This document shows positions 8,901 to 20,904 of a DNA stretch of 64,000 bases, piece after piece. Each line of letters opens with the position of its first letter. Within the stretch, counting starts at the first letter, position 1. Source of the DNA: Prostheceraeus crozeri (lineage: Eukaryota; Platyhelminthes; Polycladida; Euryleptidae); the NCBI GenBank assembly GCA_907163375.1, contig CAJQUW010000909.1, positions 62,001 through 126,000 on the forward strand, written 5' to 3'. The position numbers and the translations under genes are program-made. Below the pieces are notes generated by a model. The model did no database searches, was not told the origin of the DNA, and saw only the letters and a program-made list of their open reading frames with translations.

Positions 8901-9090
8901 AGTCGCTCTCCAAGAAATGCTCACTACACACGAATGAAACATGTCGAGCTGGCTTAAAATTCTTTCGCTTGATCCTCCGTAACCACTGCTCAAGCAATTG
9001 AGGGTTGCTGTGAGGAAACTCGTGAAAAGAAATATTCGAATATTTCGATACTCTGTTCGTACACTGAGGAACACAACATGAAGTCACCAT
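5949..9090 (-). pseudogene. THAP-domain P-element-type transposase, four exons, frameshifted and truncated
   Basis: Exon 1 (9090-8609) encodes a THAP zinc finger: Cys pair in CCVPQC near the start, FHEFP, and CSEHFLESDF. Exon 2 is 8373-7900, with LLFDEM (likely first catalytic Asp). Exon 3 is 7527-6990, with VVCDGNSVNF and FDACHLLKLVRN. Exon 4 runs from 6863, with the SQDHLEIFFSKVRQRGG motif. All introns have GT/AG borders (GTAAGT, GTAAGT, GTGAGT donors; TTTCAG or TTGCAG acceptors), and codon phase is preserved across every junction. In exon 4 a run of six G (6420-6425, plus-strand C) shifts the frame, where five would keep it open. The coding sequence stops at 5948/5949 where the Polinton end abuts, losing the last C-terminal part. 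About 800 codons remain, near full length for THAP9/P-type transposases. Confidence 0.85.
7716..7895. repeat. 68-bp tandem repeat in P-element intron 2
   Basis: The core TCAATGAATGCRTGAAACC recurs at 7716, 7784 and 7852, giving a 68-bp period. A more diverged related stretch lies at ~7560-7715. The last copy runs into the 5' splice site of intron 2 (GTAAGT, minus strand, ending 7899). Confidence 0.85.
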
Positions 9091-11477
9091 TGCTCCGGAA
9101 TTATCATGAAAAAGTAACAGGTCAGTTTAAGAACAGCCCACTTATTACGATATGAAGTATACACCTGTGACGACTTATCATTTAATTAAATCAAAATTCT
9201 TGTTAAGCAGCCCTACAGAATTGCTGTTGAATGATGTCGAAATCAATTTATCTCAAAATGGACACATATATGTCATAGATAAGAGCATAATCATCAAATT
9301 GTCAAAAACGTGAGATGTTATCGCCTCAACGCGATAACCATCCCATCTGACCAACACATTTCTTGCCTGTCTATCGCAAATTGTCATCAAAGTAAACAAC
9401 GATCGGCGGGCTTCAACGCCGTCAGCGTGAATTGCGGAAAGCAGTTCATCTGTTCCTCTCTAAATCTGTGGGCCGCATCTGCGTGAAGACTGAGAAGTAG
9501 CGGTCGATAATATTCTCCCGCTGCAAATTGTTGATGCCTGTGACTCATAGTCCCTGCTTATAATTATTGTCCGCCCATGACGCCCATAAAATTCCTGTGA
9601 ATATCGCATGCCACATTGTCAAAGATTAAATGATCCAAAAGCAATTTTCTTAATTATCTTTACTATAACACCTAATATTACTATAAATGATTTCTCGTTT
9701 AAACTTTGATTAGGCCTACTCATGGAATGTTAATTGAGGGTAGTTAAGTTCGATAATTCTGCTCTGCACATCACAAAATTCGTCTTCTTTTTACAGGTGT
9801 TGATTGCTGAGGCTGTGCAAGCTCGTCTTATCTGTGCATCAATGACTCAAGACCTGACCTACGTTCGGCTGTTTTTCCGTCTTGTCATTTGAGCTAATTA
9901 GCCCCGAAAGCTACTGGAATTTTATTTACCCATAAGTCTCTCATACTCGCAACGTCCAAGTGATCATCAGATTCGGACAACCATCTTGTGATCCAACCAA
10001 AGATGTTATTGAGTGACCTCGCATCATCGCCTCAAACTTCATTTGAGTAGTGAATGTTTCTCTGTTGAACTGTAACAGAGAAAGTGGTGTCACCTCTATT
10101 CTTAAAAATGTGACTGATAACGGCGCGACGGTGTTGGACTCGAAATGATAGTGTTCCAGATGACGTGAAATACGCATTCGGGCTGTGGGCATGTTTTCTG
10201 TTTGGAAGGATTTTCAAATGAAGGATGATCAAATCCGGATAGAGAAGTTTCCCATATATGTTGATAATTCATCAAGATTATTTGTATCTGATCGTTCGAT
10301 GTGTGCTACTATATAAACGTCATCTTGTATGGTGGCAAAACTTTATTCATTTGCTAAATACTTAGTGGATGAAAAATTGTATTTTTGAAAGATGTCCATC
10401 CCTTCTGCTGTTTACTTGGGAGAGCAGGTCTTAGTTTTTGTACTCTCGATGAATGTTATCCTACAAAGTAAAATTTTAGCAAGAATATTTTACCAAATGT
10501 ATAAGCCTAACTAATGTTTTACTACGAGTTCACTTTCATGCGAAAAGACGATCATGTTTAAAATTTGAATAAAGAACAAAAGAACACTCACTTCAGTTTA
10601 TAGCGTTATACTCTGTAGACCCTATAGCTTAAAAGGAAGCACATCGTGCCATAATGTATATGTTTTAATCAGAAGATAACTTCATAAGCTGAATGATTAT
10701 TTAATCGTTTTTTTAATTCAAATTTCAGATATCTTTTAACTACATTACTCAATAAACTGTGATGGCACCCTTGCGGTCGACAAGGCTGCATCAAGAAAAT
10801 ATCTAGAGAATATTTCAGAGTAACATTTTCCGAATAATCGTCTGCACTGCCATTTTATATAGGTTTGTTATCAGGGATCTTAATTTTCCGTTTTTTTACG
10901 AAATTAAACTAATGTAAATATTTCAAATTTACGCATTCAAACACCGGTTTTTCCGATTTTCCGTTCTACGTAGCTATTTTTATGTAGCTCACATTGTTTC
11001 ATTTTCGTTTTATGTCACATAATCGTCATGTAAGCAATGATCAGCAAAATTTAGAGCATGCAAGAGTTATGAACCTTAAATATGAAACATTTTCTTCTAC
11101 AACTATTCTATCAATTCCCGGTCAAAATTAAAGATTAATTCACAATTCTGTTGCAAATTACTTAATTGCATTTTTATATTCAATCACCATAATAGGTACG
11201 ATACAGGATGATTTTATGTGTTTAATGCATGACTCCATATTGCATGAAACCCGATATTTTCAGTGGATGTTCCAAGTGAATTAGCAGTTTGTGATTCCAG
11301 TTTTATGTCATTTTTGCTCATGTCAAATTACGTCATTGAAATGTAAACAAATGTGCCTATCAACAATTCCGTGATATTTTCCGTGATATATCACAATGCC
11401 GTGATATTTTCCTTATTTCGTTGAATTGTTAATGAGTATGTAAGGTTGAAAATCAGTTTAAAAAAGGTTTTATATTA

Positions 11478-11664
11478 ACAGAAAGTAGTTGATAAAACGT
11501 TGATCACCCCACTTTCTTCAACGTTTTTAAATAACGTTGAATCAACTTTATATCAGCGGCCAAAGCGTCAAGATATCAACCATCCATCAACGTTGAATCA
11601 ACCGTTTATCAACCAAAATCTCGTTGAACATCAATGTTTTTTCACCGTTGATTCAACGTTATCT
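11478..11664. repeat. GTTGA/TCAAC-rich inverted repeat block
   Basis: ATAACGTTGAATCAAC (11531-11546) is repeated in perfect reverse complement at 11647-11662. Between and before them are further CAACGTTGA and GTTGAT words (around 11488, 11515, 11595, 11620). Probably a small MITE-like or satellite-like remnant. No coding potential. Confidence 0.6.
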
Positions 11665-11943
11665 TTTCGATTGGGTTGTTGATCTGATTTGAGTCAAGTA
11701 AACAACTTTCCAGGTCATAAACATCGTGTCATCCTCACAATTCATTTCTTGGTCAGACATCCCACAATTCCATATAAAGAATCAGCTAATGATCGGGTGC
11801 GTTGAGTTAGCAACGCATTGAATTAAACCTCGCCATAGAGCTGAAACAAATTCTTGAAAAGTCCGGCATAAAGTCCGAGGAATCAGCTGAAAGCTACATC
11901 CTGTGGGGGCCCACATCAAAATAGAACGAACCAGCTCTATGTA

Positions 11944-11997
11944 CGTGGCTCCCTGCTTAAATTTAAGCAGTGGTTTAGACTTAAGCAGGGAGCCACG
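11944..11997. repeat. Perfect 17-bp stem hairpin
   Basis: CGTGGCTCCCTGCTTAA (11944-11960) and TTAAGCAGGGAGCCACG (11981-11997) are perfect reverse complements around a 20-base loop that itself contains another TTTAAGCAG copy. On the minus strand it lies within short open frames (11782-12033), one of which, near 12046, begins with a hydrophobic signal-peptide-like run of about 23 residues and stops after about 36 codons. That is probably chance. Confidence 0.6.
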
Positions 11998-12465
11998 CTG
12001 CACATCAAGGCGCACGCCATTGACGCTACCCACAGGAGGAAGCGCATCAGACTTTTATCGTCTTCATCTGAAGATATAAATGCATTATTTAGTAGGCCTA
12101 TATATTCTCATATTTTAGAAATTTCCTCGATATTCAGCTTAGATTAAAAAGATGCTAGCGATAAACAGTCATTCATTACGTCGTTCTTTCGCAGCCAACA
12201 AACTTGACTTCACAAATGAATCACCTAACCTTATGATTAAATATTAAGTGTTCAGGCCTATTATCCACATGTGCATCGGATCGGTTTTGGGGTTGAATCC
12301 GATCCGATTTTAATCCGGAAGAATATTTTCATGATGTGCAGGCAAAATCGGATGTATACTCCTTCTGTATCCTGCTTTTAATTGATTTCTCATAGTATTT
12401 TATATGTTCGTAATTGAATAGCCTACATGTATTTAGGATCTCATTTTAGTTTATTTTACTTTCAG

Positions 12466-12542
12466 AAAAGTGCAAGTATATGCATGGATGTACAGAAGTG
12501 GCTAATATTTCAAGCACTATCTTGCCACAGTGTAAAGTACAT
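12466..12542 (+). other. Candidate host exon with two Cys-containing segments
   Basis: Bounded by a strong acceptor (polypyrimidine tract then TTTCAG, ending 12465) and a consensus donor GTAAGT (12543). 77 nt. Frame 3 is open and reads 25 residues including MHGCTEVANISS and PQCKVH; frame 1 is also open. No family is recognised and no neighbouring exon could be linked, so a chance splice-site pair remains possible. Confidence 0.2.
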
Positions 12543-13973
12543 GTAAGTCTTCAACATAATTATATACTGTTGACAAATCGATGGACGTATGTAATTGCAG
12601 TAACATAGTATCCAGATCTGGACGCCATATTCATGTCCTACATTGGTCTGACATGTCATTTGCAGTTGTTACTGAAATTTTTCTGACTATTACTATTCTT
12701 ATTTAGCCAAAAACGTACAGCCATGACAATTATTTACATATTTTTATAGGCTCCTATTTTACTGTCAATTCCATGGACATGAGGGCCTATATATTTTCTT
12801 TTCTCAGAGGTTACTTAAAATCCACGATGTCAGATTAAATCGGATTTCATGCAAATTTCTATCTGATTCGATACGATCCGACTATTCAAACTTAAAATCT
12901 GAAGAGAAGAAGATGAATCAGAACGAATATGATTAGTCAGATTCGGATAGGCTTTCCATGCCTCTACTATAACTGTTATTTATATTCTTGGCGAATTGAT
13001 CATTTATTTCATACATTCCGTAAAAATGACTGCGAAGAAGAAAACAATCTGAATTTCTTCTTTTCTGATGAAAGTAGTTTTGATCAATGACACTCACGTG
13101 CAATGACTCATATTCTGTCACATGAAAGTCGCAGATGCTCATGGAACTGATGACTCATGTCTACGCAGTGTTAGTCGAACATGCATGCTGCTCGCTTTCC
13201 GATCGGTTTTGAGATTAAAAATGCAATGATCTATTCATGCATTTGTTTAAAGATTATCACTTTTTCACAACGCCCAAATGTTCTCAAGAATGATGTAATT
13301 ATTGAGTAGAAGAATATTTTAATGACATTTAAGAAGAATTGTGAGGAAGGCAAGTAATTTGTTTACATAAATCAGAACAGCAAACAAATCAAAATATCCA
13401 AATGTAAATAGAATATTAAATATTGAATTGCATCCTCATTTGAAAAATGGGAACAAGCGTGAATAGCTGCCATTTCATCCAATATCAGGAATCATCAGCA
13501 GGCTCAGTTCATGTCTCTCAACATCGACACAACTGCTTATTTAAAGCTGCAGCCATGCCCTTAAGAAATTTCACTAACTTGCTAATTACAAATCTGACTT
13601 TCCAAGCTGTTGACTGTAGCTTAGTTATAGGTTCCAAGTTTAAGAGCTGAATGGATATTAGTAAAAATTTGATGTATTCAAGATTCATTATGCTATAATA
13701 TGTTCACACTTCGAATTTTGAAAACTTTTTGTGACCTATAGCAGAGAGTGGCTCTCCTTCGCTTGTCTCGTTGTCTCACAAAATTCTTGATGAAATTGAC
13801 TATAATAAATAGGAGGTGCCACCGAATTATTCATGATCATGACTGCATTTGTTTGATATCCTCTGTGCATTTTTCGTCGTGGAATGACAACATTCACATT
13901 TTGCCTAATTTGACAAAAATATTGTGCTTCCCGGGCTAAAATTGCCCACATTGTACAAATTGAAGTATAAATT

Positions 13974-15524
13974 CAGAGATGAAAACGGGTCAGGTAGTGT
14001 GACCCGTGACCCGCAATTGTTCAAAAAAAGTATATGAACTTTTACTTTTATTTCATCTATCTTATGGCGATATACAGAGACTTTGTTAAAAGATTACTCA
14101 TATGAATGCACGTTCACGTAGCAAATAGCCTACCAGTAATAATTTGATATTCGTGTTGATAGTACAAGCTATATTTCGAAATGACCGATGCCCAAACACG
14201 ATTCTGCTAGTTTATAGGACTATCATTGTCTCCGTCACGTTGAAAAAGTTAACAAAAATAGTTTATAACATTCTGTTTTACACGGATTAATGCCTATTGA
14301 TAGTCAAAATGAAATGGGGATCAAGTTAATGAGCCATGATAATCAAATCAATATATTTCGACTGTTAATTTTTTCCTCTGACATGTGACTAAACTGATCT
14401 TATAGTTTTCATTTAGTTATGTTAATTCAATAAAATAAGTAAGTTAACAAATTTGAGGTTTATAGAAAATTAATTCCTCAAGAATGAAAGTATTGTGAAA
14501 TTTTCCGGCAGAAATGCTATGCTATACATATTAGGGCCTACCGCAATTCACCTAATATTGAAAGTGGTAGTGCATGTAGTAAAAAAATTATTATCTTCGG
14601 AGCACAATCACCAAATCAGTGAAAATTATGATAAAACGATCATGAATTGAAGGAATTATTCAAATAAAATTACAAGTAGACGGCATATTATCGAATAGGA
14701 TGACTGACAGAATGACAGAGTAAGAGGTTCTTATAATATTCAAGGGATACGCTAATGGCGTCCACCGCTTCTGGCTCCAGTTGATTTCGGATAGGGCGCA
14801 TAATAGATCCGATATTGAATGCACTGAAGTGTCTTTCAGACTCTGATGAAGAAGCTGGAATGACATATAGTGAGCGTGCTATTCTCGCAAGAGTTGGCAT
14901 TGCACTTTTCCTCTCGTGCCAAAACTTCAACAGATCAAAGTTTTCGGAACAAGGTGATGATGGTATGGAGTTATATTGTTGCAACTCAGTCGTAATACTT
15001 GCCGTTGTCGGACTTTCCTGAAATTCTAAGGAACGCTCAGCCTGCTGGGATCTAAAACTTGAAAATAAATCCAGCTTTCCACTTTTACTTCTCTTAGATT
15101 CAGGTTCTCGAAATGCACATAGGCCTCCATCATCTTGGGACCTGTTAGTGTGTTCATCACTTAAGAAATGAATGCCTTGAATTGCTTGTGTGCGAAACAT
15201 TGTTTGATCTTTTCTGTCCGTGCACATGGAAAATTCACACAAAGTCGGATCTAAAATAACTGCCACCATGTGTAAAGAATTTATGCTAGTAGGTTTTAGT
15301 AGGTCATAACATTATTATAATGTTTCCAAAAGTAGCCTGTAATATATAATAAGTATATGTTTCCAAAACTAAAGACGACAGATGTAATGATTCGCCTGAA
15401 AATGACTGACCGCATTAGACCCGCACGGGTCACGCGGATCTGACTACAGACCCGTGACCCGGCTGACCAGCCAGGAAAACGCCAGATGGGTGACCCGTGA
15501 CCCGCAGACCCGTTTCCATCTCTC
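13974..15524 (-). mobile_element. Internally deleted hAT transposon
   Basis: The left end starts CAGAGATGAAAACGGGTC (13974) and the right end is CGTTTCCATCTCTC (to 15524), a close inverted match. hAT elements often begin CAGxG. Both subterminal regions carry GACCCGTGACCCGC words, a family-like arrangement of transposase-binding repeats. Flanks AGTATAAATT (13964-13973) and AGTATAATT (15525-15533) fit an ~8-bp target duplication with one indel. Only the C-terminal transposase part is inside, so the copy is non-autonomous. Confidence 0.75.
14688..15269 (-). pseudogene. hAT transposase, C-terminal dimerisation domain only
   Basis: An open frame of 193 codons. The first ~15 residues contain an ILDPTL motif resembling the LDPR segment of hAT transposases. 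A low-complexity Ser-rich middle is followed by the hAT C-terminal dimerisation domain: LKFWHERKSAMPTLARIAR, IPASSSESERHFSAF, and a final EAVDAISVSLEYYKN. The BED zinc finger and most of the RNase H-like catalytic core are missing, and no open upstream remainder is found before the right TIR at ~15500. It is read as the remnant of an internally deleted copy; it could still make a short protein, but it would not be a transposase. Confidence 0.75.
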
Positions 15525-17797
15525 AGTATAATTATTCCGTTATCGAACCAACTAGCCTATCATTTCGGTATATGAAACCTCAATTGTCGTGGAATGATCC
15601 AAATGAAACACCAAAATTTTATCATGTCATTCAATTGAAAAAGTCTGCTTTATAAAAAGCTTATTCCATAAAGGCAGACAACAAATGTTACAGCAGAGCC
15701 CTCCTTTACGACTGCGCATTGCCGATTATTCGTTAGATGCATTGACTTTTGAAGAAACTGATGATCTTCAGTTGTCAAGGAATGACGAAAATAAAGTCAT
15801 GGAATGACGTTTCACCTTTGGGTTTCCTGTACTAAACTTTACTTTTTATCATAATATCGTTACCATGAGCACATTCAATGATTGCAGGACAACTGATGTC
15901 ATCAGGGTAGCTTTTACATTGATACATTGGATTCAACATGGCTACATGAGGTTTTTGTTTGTAGGCTAAGAAAATGATCAAAGACATCAAAATTGAGTAA
16001 TTTCATTCATTTGAAAAATTCTGCTTTCTCCCAATATAGACAGCAAATGGTACACCAGAGCCATCCTTTGCAAACATATTGTTGCTTATTTGTCAGGCAC
16101 TTTGACTTTTGAAGAAATTGAAGATTTTTAATTGCCATGGAATGACGTTTTGGGTTTCCTACAATTACCTTATCTTTTCATCACAAATTCGCTACACAAT
16201 AAGAAAATTCAATTGATTACGATGGTTGAGGTTATCAGCTCAGCGTTTGCATTGACAGATGCGTCATCTAGATTCTCTACGGACATGCGCAATCTTTTTA
16301 CAGGCAGGCCTGTAGCCATGCATGAAGTGAAAAGAATGAAAGTCCTGTGAAACTGTGCAGCCTATCCGAGAAAACGAACACAAGCTTACTCGTATATAAA
16401 GAAGGAAAACATTTCTTACTCGTCTTCGATATAACTCCTCATCAAAAGAATGGAAAATCAAAAAAAAATTATGTATAGCTACGATTCAGGCGCAATAAAA
16501 ACCGATTTACTAAATTAGGTGCATTCATAATTTTCGTTGCTGAAGGAATGGCTCATTCTCTTTGATGTTAGAGTCTGCCAACATCGGGAGAGTCGGTCAA
16601 CTAATTAATGCATTTTGAAAGTGAAGTAGAATTGGATATCCTCTTTCACGTGCTAATCAAATCTCCAAAAAATACGAGTCCTAGGTCCACAGTTGGGGTG
16701 AAATGATCTATCTCTCACACCTGATTGAAATGCTCACGCTTTCGTGACGGAATGAGATGCACACAAATTTCAACAAATTCACAAGCTTCAATATTTTTCT
16801 GGCTCTTGCGTAGTGGACCTTTATTCGCCGTTTACATCCTTGAGTTTTAGCTGCATTGGCCTACTCTCTTCCATGAGGGCCTTTTTTCGATCATCTGGTC
16901 TATATTTAATCCATCTTCTTCCCATTTCAGTAATGTTGAGTCGCATTTGTGATAACCAGAGTTATAAAACTATAACGAGTTTGCCTTTTAAAGTTGAATC
17001 GAATGAATGAATTTGAGCTAGAAAATGTAGAGCGCACGGGATAGCCTATTTCTCTACAAGGTTGGAAAATACTATGCTATCCTGCATTGCTATCATGATA
17101 AGTGTTAATCTCCAAAACTGTAAAAAATGCAATTCTCGGCATGTGGTACTGGTTCGTTCATCCGCAATTACATGTACATTGCGGGGATTTAATTAGTACC
17201 TGAGTTGCTGCTCGGCCATAACTTTGTCGAATCAGCACCAAAATTGCGGTCAAAATGTGTTCTTAAACAAAATATACACTCCATCTTATTACACCCACTA
17301 CTCAATAGTGTGACCCTCAGGTTAAATGCAGTTGTTAAACTGTTTTCAATCACTCTATTTCAATTATTCTCTATTGCCATAATCAATTACATTGCGATGA
17401 ATGCATTTGAAGATGAGTGTAACATGATGCAATGCAAGAGAACTCGAAATCCAAGAAACTATATGAAAATAAGAACGACTGAATGGAAAAGCTAGCCTAC
17501 TTCCAATTCTTCACTTAAACGATGATCATCATGGCGAAGTCTTTCTGCTGTAGGTGATCACAACACATCAATTGGGTGATGACTGGATCAGCCTTCAGCT
17601 TTCAGTAATCACGCCTTGCAACGGAGCGCCAGAAATTTTGCATTTTTCGGTCTCATTTCTTCCGAATTCTCCACGTCTCTTTCAGGTAGTTCATAGTGAA
17701 ACAATGCTTTCTCATGAAAGGCACATGCTGCTCTGAGTATCATGCAGCAGTAGGGATATATAGGCAGAGTGTTGACTCAAAAAGTATCGTTCACAGC
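15525..17797. other. Non-coding stretch, nothing recognised
   Basis: AT-rich sequence with only short open frames (longest about 96 codons at 17205-17495, no recognisable motif). Around 15590, 15780 and 16135 a phrase of the type GGAATGAYG recurs with similar surrounding words, suggesting a diverged duplication of about 350 bp. Confidence 0.4.
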
Positions 17798-18276
17798 ATA
17801 GAGTAGGTATATTAGGTAGAGTGGTAACTCCGCCTTTATTAGATCCCCAATGTGTGTACACTTTCTATTTCATTAAATGAACTCGAGGGGGCTATAGTTA
17901 ATAATTGTTACCAAATGTTAAATACGCAAATTTTTGCAGTTTTGAAGAAACTACAACGAAATTGACTGATCATGATGGTATAATGCAGAAGAAAATGATA
18001 TTATTTTACAGATCGTTCGTGTCATGACAGCATTGGATATGTAATGTTTGTTAAATTCACAGATCATCGAACATTAATAGTTTAATTAGCAATTCGATGG
18101 GTAGTGATGCAAATGGAAAATTTTGAAATTTATTTTTCGGTGATTGACGTTTTTTCTTTTGTTTTGGAGACTTTTTATAGTCGTTTGAAAAGAATATGTA
18201 ATATTCAAAGTCCGAAAACTTCTCTATCATCCCTGTATGTTAACTTTTGGTACCAACTGCACCTTTTCCATGTCTA

Positions 18277-18430
18277 TTTCAGATCTTTCCAAATGAATTT
18301 CAGATTTCTCTAGCTGAATTCCAGATATCTGTCACAAGCTCAACTTTGAGAAGATCTTTAATTCAACTGGAGATCTCCAATTCATCTGGATCATATCTGA
18401 AATTCATTTGGGCAGATCTGAAATCGATTT
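18277..18430. repeat. Imperfect long hairpin
   Basis: ATTTCAGATC-type sequence with CCAAATGAATTTCAG near 18277-18305 is matched in inverse orientation by CTGAAATTCATTTGG and CAGATCTGAAAT at ~18398-18425, with only a couple of mismatches. The intervening sequence also pairs in part (GAATTCCAGAT against ATCTGGAT). Confidence 0.55.
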
Positions 18431-19029
18431 GGAACTATCTGAACCATCTGAGCTAGAAATGGAGGATGTGTATCCTCAACGAAGATATCGGACAATGCGC
18501 CAGAAGTTTAAAGCTATCACAGATAATCTTTTACTCATCACAGATATCTTTAGTTTCCAAATATCTCACGAGTTTACAGTATTTATATCTTTCAATATGG
18601 TCGCTCATGAATGCTGCGTGGACTGTGTGCTTATATTCATCACATGTTCATCAAAACATGGAGAATTTGGATCACTATGATCAACGCTGCATAATGAAGC
18701 TTAACTTTGAATCTAACAATTGGCAAACTCCAAAATAAAGTACATTACCTTTGCTCCAGATCTTTCACATTGCATGAAATTATATCTCCTATTGTAAAGC
18801 AAGATTCACGTTATTCCAAACGTTGTCTGTGTGATAATTAAAAATGATGACAATTTAGTACAAAGTCACTGGTTGCAAAGGAATGTTCAAAAATCCGCGG
18901 ACGGAAATCGTATTGCTACGATCGCTTTAATCGAAATAATGATGAAATCAAGAGTTTTAGACCCATTGGTGCGCAGCTGCCTCGGCAGTTGAAGCGCTCA
19001 AATTACAGGGCCTATCAAAAAAATCAAAA

Positions 19030-19130
19030 CTTTCAAAATTCTCCATAATTTTCCAATATTTTCCAAAATTTTCCAATTTTTTCCATAATTTTCCACGGAA
19101 AAATTTGATTCAAAATTTTCCAGAAAATTT
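19030..19130. repeat. TTTTCCA(A/T)AA-type low-complexity tract
   Basis: About eight imperfect copies of AATTTTCCA with its close variants run head to tail and end in a short inverted part (CCACGGAAAAATTT). Simple-sequence expansion, no coding potential. Confidence 0.6.
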
Positions 19131-19981
19131 TCATCACTATCGATGGGTTCCTATCACTTTCATGCTCAACCTCAAGAGTATTTTCTTAAGCGTGACCATA
19201 TCGCAGGCAACCTGCCACTGCCACTGGCAGAGCAAAATTACATAATCAAAGACAATGACTTCATTTAACTTTGAAAGATGTAAATGGTTTCACATGACTA
19301 TTCAGATTCAAGAAATGAAACATGAATTTAGTGAATCACAAAATCATGCCGGTGAAAATTGAATTAAAAACTTGAAATTTCAGCCAAGAAAGCACGAATA
19401 ATATCGCGACTTTTTCATGACGACTTCCATTATAATGCGGTTGATGAAATGCCCTTGATAATTATAGCATATTTTTCGCTTAGTTGGGATGGTTGGGATG
19501 ATTATTAGAAAAATATTCATTCCTTCTGATATCCGACTTGTTTCATACTAGTTATATAGGAGAGTCATCTAGGTAGAATTTAAATTGGCAAAATCTTGAC
19601 TTTTCTAAAACTGCTCAAATAATTTTTTGGATCACGGGAACGTAATCTCCGCAAAGAAACTGAATCTTTTGATATAAAAATTTTCACTGTATGCAGATAC
19701 TTGTTAGAGTCGACACTCTACCTATATATCCCTACTCTATGATCTCACATTTGGTTGCAATTACCAACTATATCCCCCTCCAGTTTGTTCTATTAAAATA
19801 GAAAGTGTATACACATTGGGGATTTAATAAATGCGGAGTTACCACTCTACCTAATATATCTACTCTATAAACTTCCCTGTCCGTTCGAGCTCATTATTAT
19901 TCTTGAATCTCGGATTTCTATGTTTCCGACAGTGTTTATTTAAAGTATTTGTTACCAATGCTTATTACTAATTGATTTTCA

Positions 19982-20061
19982 GGATGATCCTTGCCGATTG
20001 TCGAATTCGGTTCTTCAAGCTCACTTTGGTGATAGTTTCTCTGAATTTCAGAGCAAGATAA
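19982..20061 (+). other. Candidate host exon
   Basis: Acceptor TTGATTTTCAG precedes the 80-nt segment and donor GTGAGTAA follows. Frame 1 is open (DDPCRLSNSVLQ, then FGDSFSEFQSKIK). If spliced to 20448 in this frame a stop arises at once (…K then TAA), which would make this the last coding exon of a plus-strand gene. No family is recognised. Confidence 0.25.
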
Positions 20062-20447
20062 AGTGAGTAAAGGGGTTTATCAGAATGAGATTATTTTAGG
20101 ACAAAAAATTTGACATCAACAACAAAATCAAATTTGTTTGCATTCTGCACATAATTGTAAGTAAGCTAAATATTGTGAAAACAAAAAATCAAGAAAGATA
20201 TTACATTTTATTTTTAATATGTCAAAAGCAATTATTTTCGAAAAACAGAGATAAATTTCGAAAAATAAATAATACAGTTGAATACAACAAACTACAATCA
20301 TGCTACTGACATTTATTATTGAAGTCATATGCACATATTAGTTTAGTCAGCCTTCTCTTTCTTGGTGAGACGCTTGCTAGATTGCATGCCGCTTCCTTTC
20401 AAGATTTCATGTACACATGTCAACTAATGCAGCCGTCTTCTCCCCAG

Positions 20448-20581
20448 ATAAACGGACTCTCGATTGGACACTGCTCCGTGTCCTATTGAGATGGGAATGC
20501 AGCAGCAATGTTTTTGTAAATATATATGCAAATAAAATTCTGGTGGCTTGTTCATTCTGATATCGTGCTCGTTCCTGCAAT
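20448..20581 (+). other. Candidate host exon or 3' UTR exon
   Basis: Very good acceptor (CCGTCTTCTCCCCAG ending 20447). An AATAAA signal follows at 20530-20535, and a GTAAGT donor-like site at 20582. One frame reads about 36 residues (from KRTLDWTLLRV) before a TGA. It may be the 3' UTR exon following 19982-20061. On the opposite strand, a short open tail ending KRLTKKEKAD at ~20345 followed by AATAAA was also noted, but no acceptor supports it. Confidence 0.2.
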
Positions 20582-20904
20582 GTAAGTAATTTTTCTCTAA
20601 TTTATATCATTTCTACTTGCTTCTTTGCTTTCCTTGACGAGACAGTTTTTCAAATCAACAAGTTACAATATGATGTCAACCTGACCATTTTGACCTGACG
20701 TTCACTAGGAAAACAACAACATCACACTTATGCCGATCAAATTACGGCTTGAACAGCGAGATTTTTGGATGAGATGCAAATTAATAATTTACATAATTTT
20801 CAAGTTCTAGCAGGTGTTTTGCTTCATGCACTCGAGAAAGGCAATCCATGCTGTTCTTAGCGCCATTTCATGTGCCATTAAATTATTCAAAATATGTTTT
20901 CATA

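Larger units (their letters stand above)
9091..13973. other. Non-coding stretch, host DNA with minor repeats
   Basis: No recognisable gene. 9340-9600 is noticeably richer in GC and CpG than the surroundings, which might be a promoter or old repeat. A possible 3' exon starts after TTCTTTTTACAG at 9795 and is open to a TGA near 9891. Clusters of GATCCGAT-like words occur at 12285-12310 and 12830-12945 and may mark the ends of an old element. Separate entries cover the hairpins at 11531 and 11944 and a candidate exon at 12466. Confidence 0.5.
17798..19869. mobile_element. 2-kb non-autonomous element with ~120-bp inverted arms
   Basis: The left arm 17798-17917 (ATAGAGTAGGTATATTAGGT onward, with AGAGTGGTAACTCCGC and CCCCAATGTG) matches the reverse complement of 19748-19869 over nearly its whole length. 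Flanking TA on both sides would fit a TA target site. A related ~25-bp motif (AGTAGGGATATATAGGYAGAGTG) occurs once outside the left arm (17752-17774) and once inside the right arm (19712-19736), so the ends are composite. The interior (1.8 kb) has only short open frames with no transposase similarity, a 150-bp hairpin at 18277 and a TTTTCCA-rich tract at 19030. Confidence 0.65.

Noticed and set aside
11930..12046. Signal-peptide-like start on the minus strand near 12046
   Set aside because: Only about 36 codons before a stop, no convincing donor, and it overlaps a palindrome.
20345..20420. Minus-strand C-terminal tail ending KRLTKKEKAD followed by AATAAA
   Set aside because: Only about 24 codons open and no acceptor upstream; opposite-strand splice evidence is stronger.
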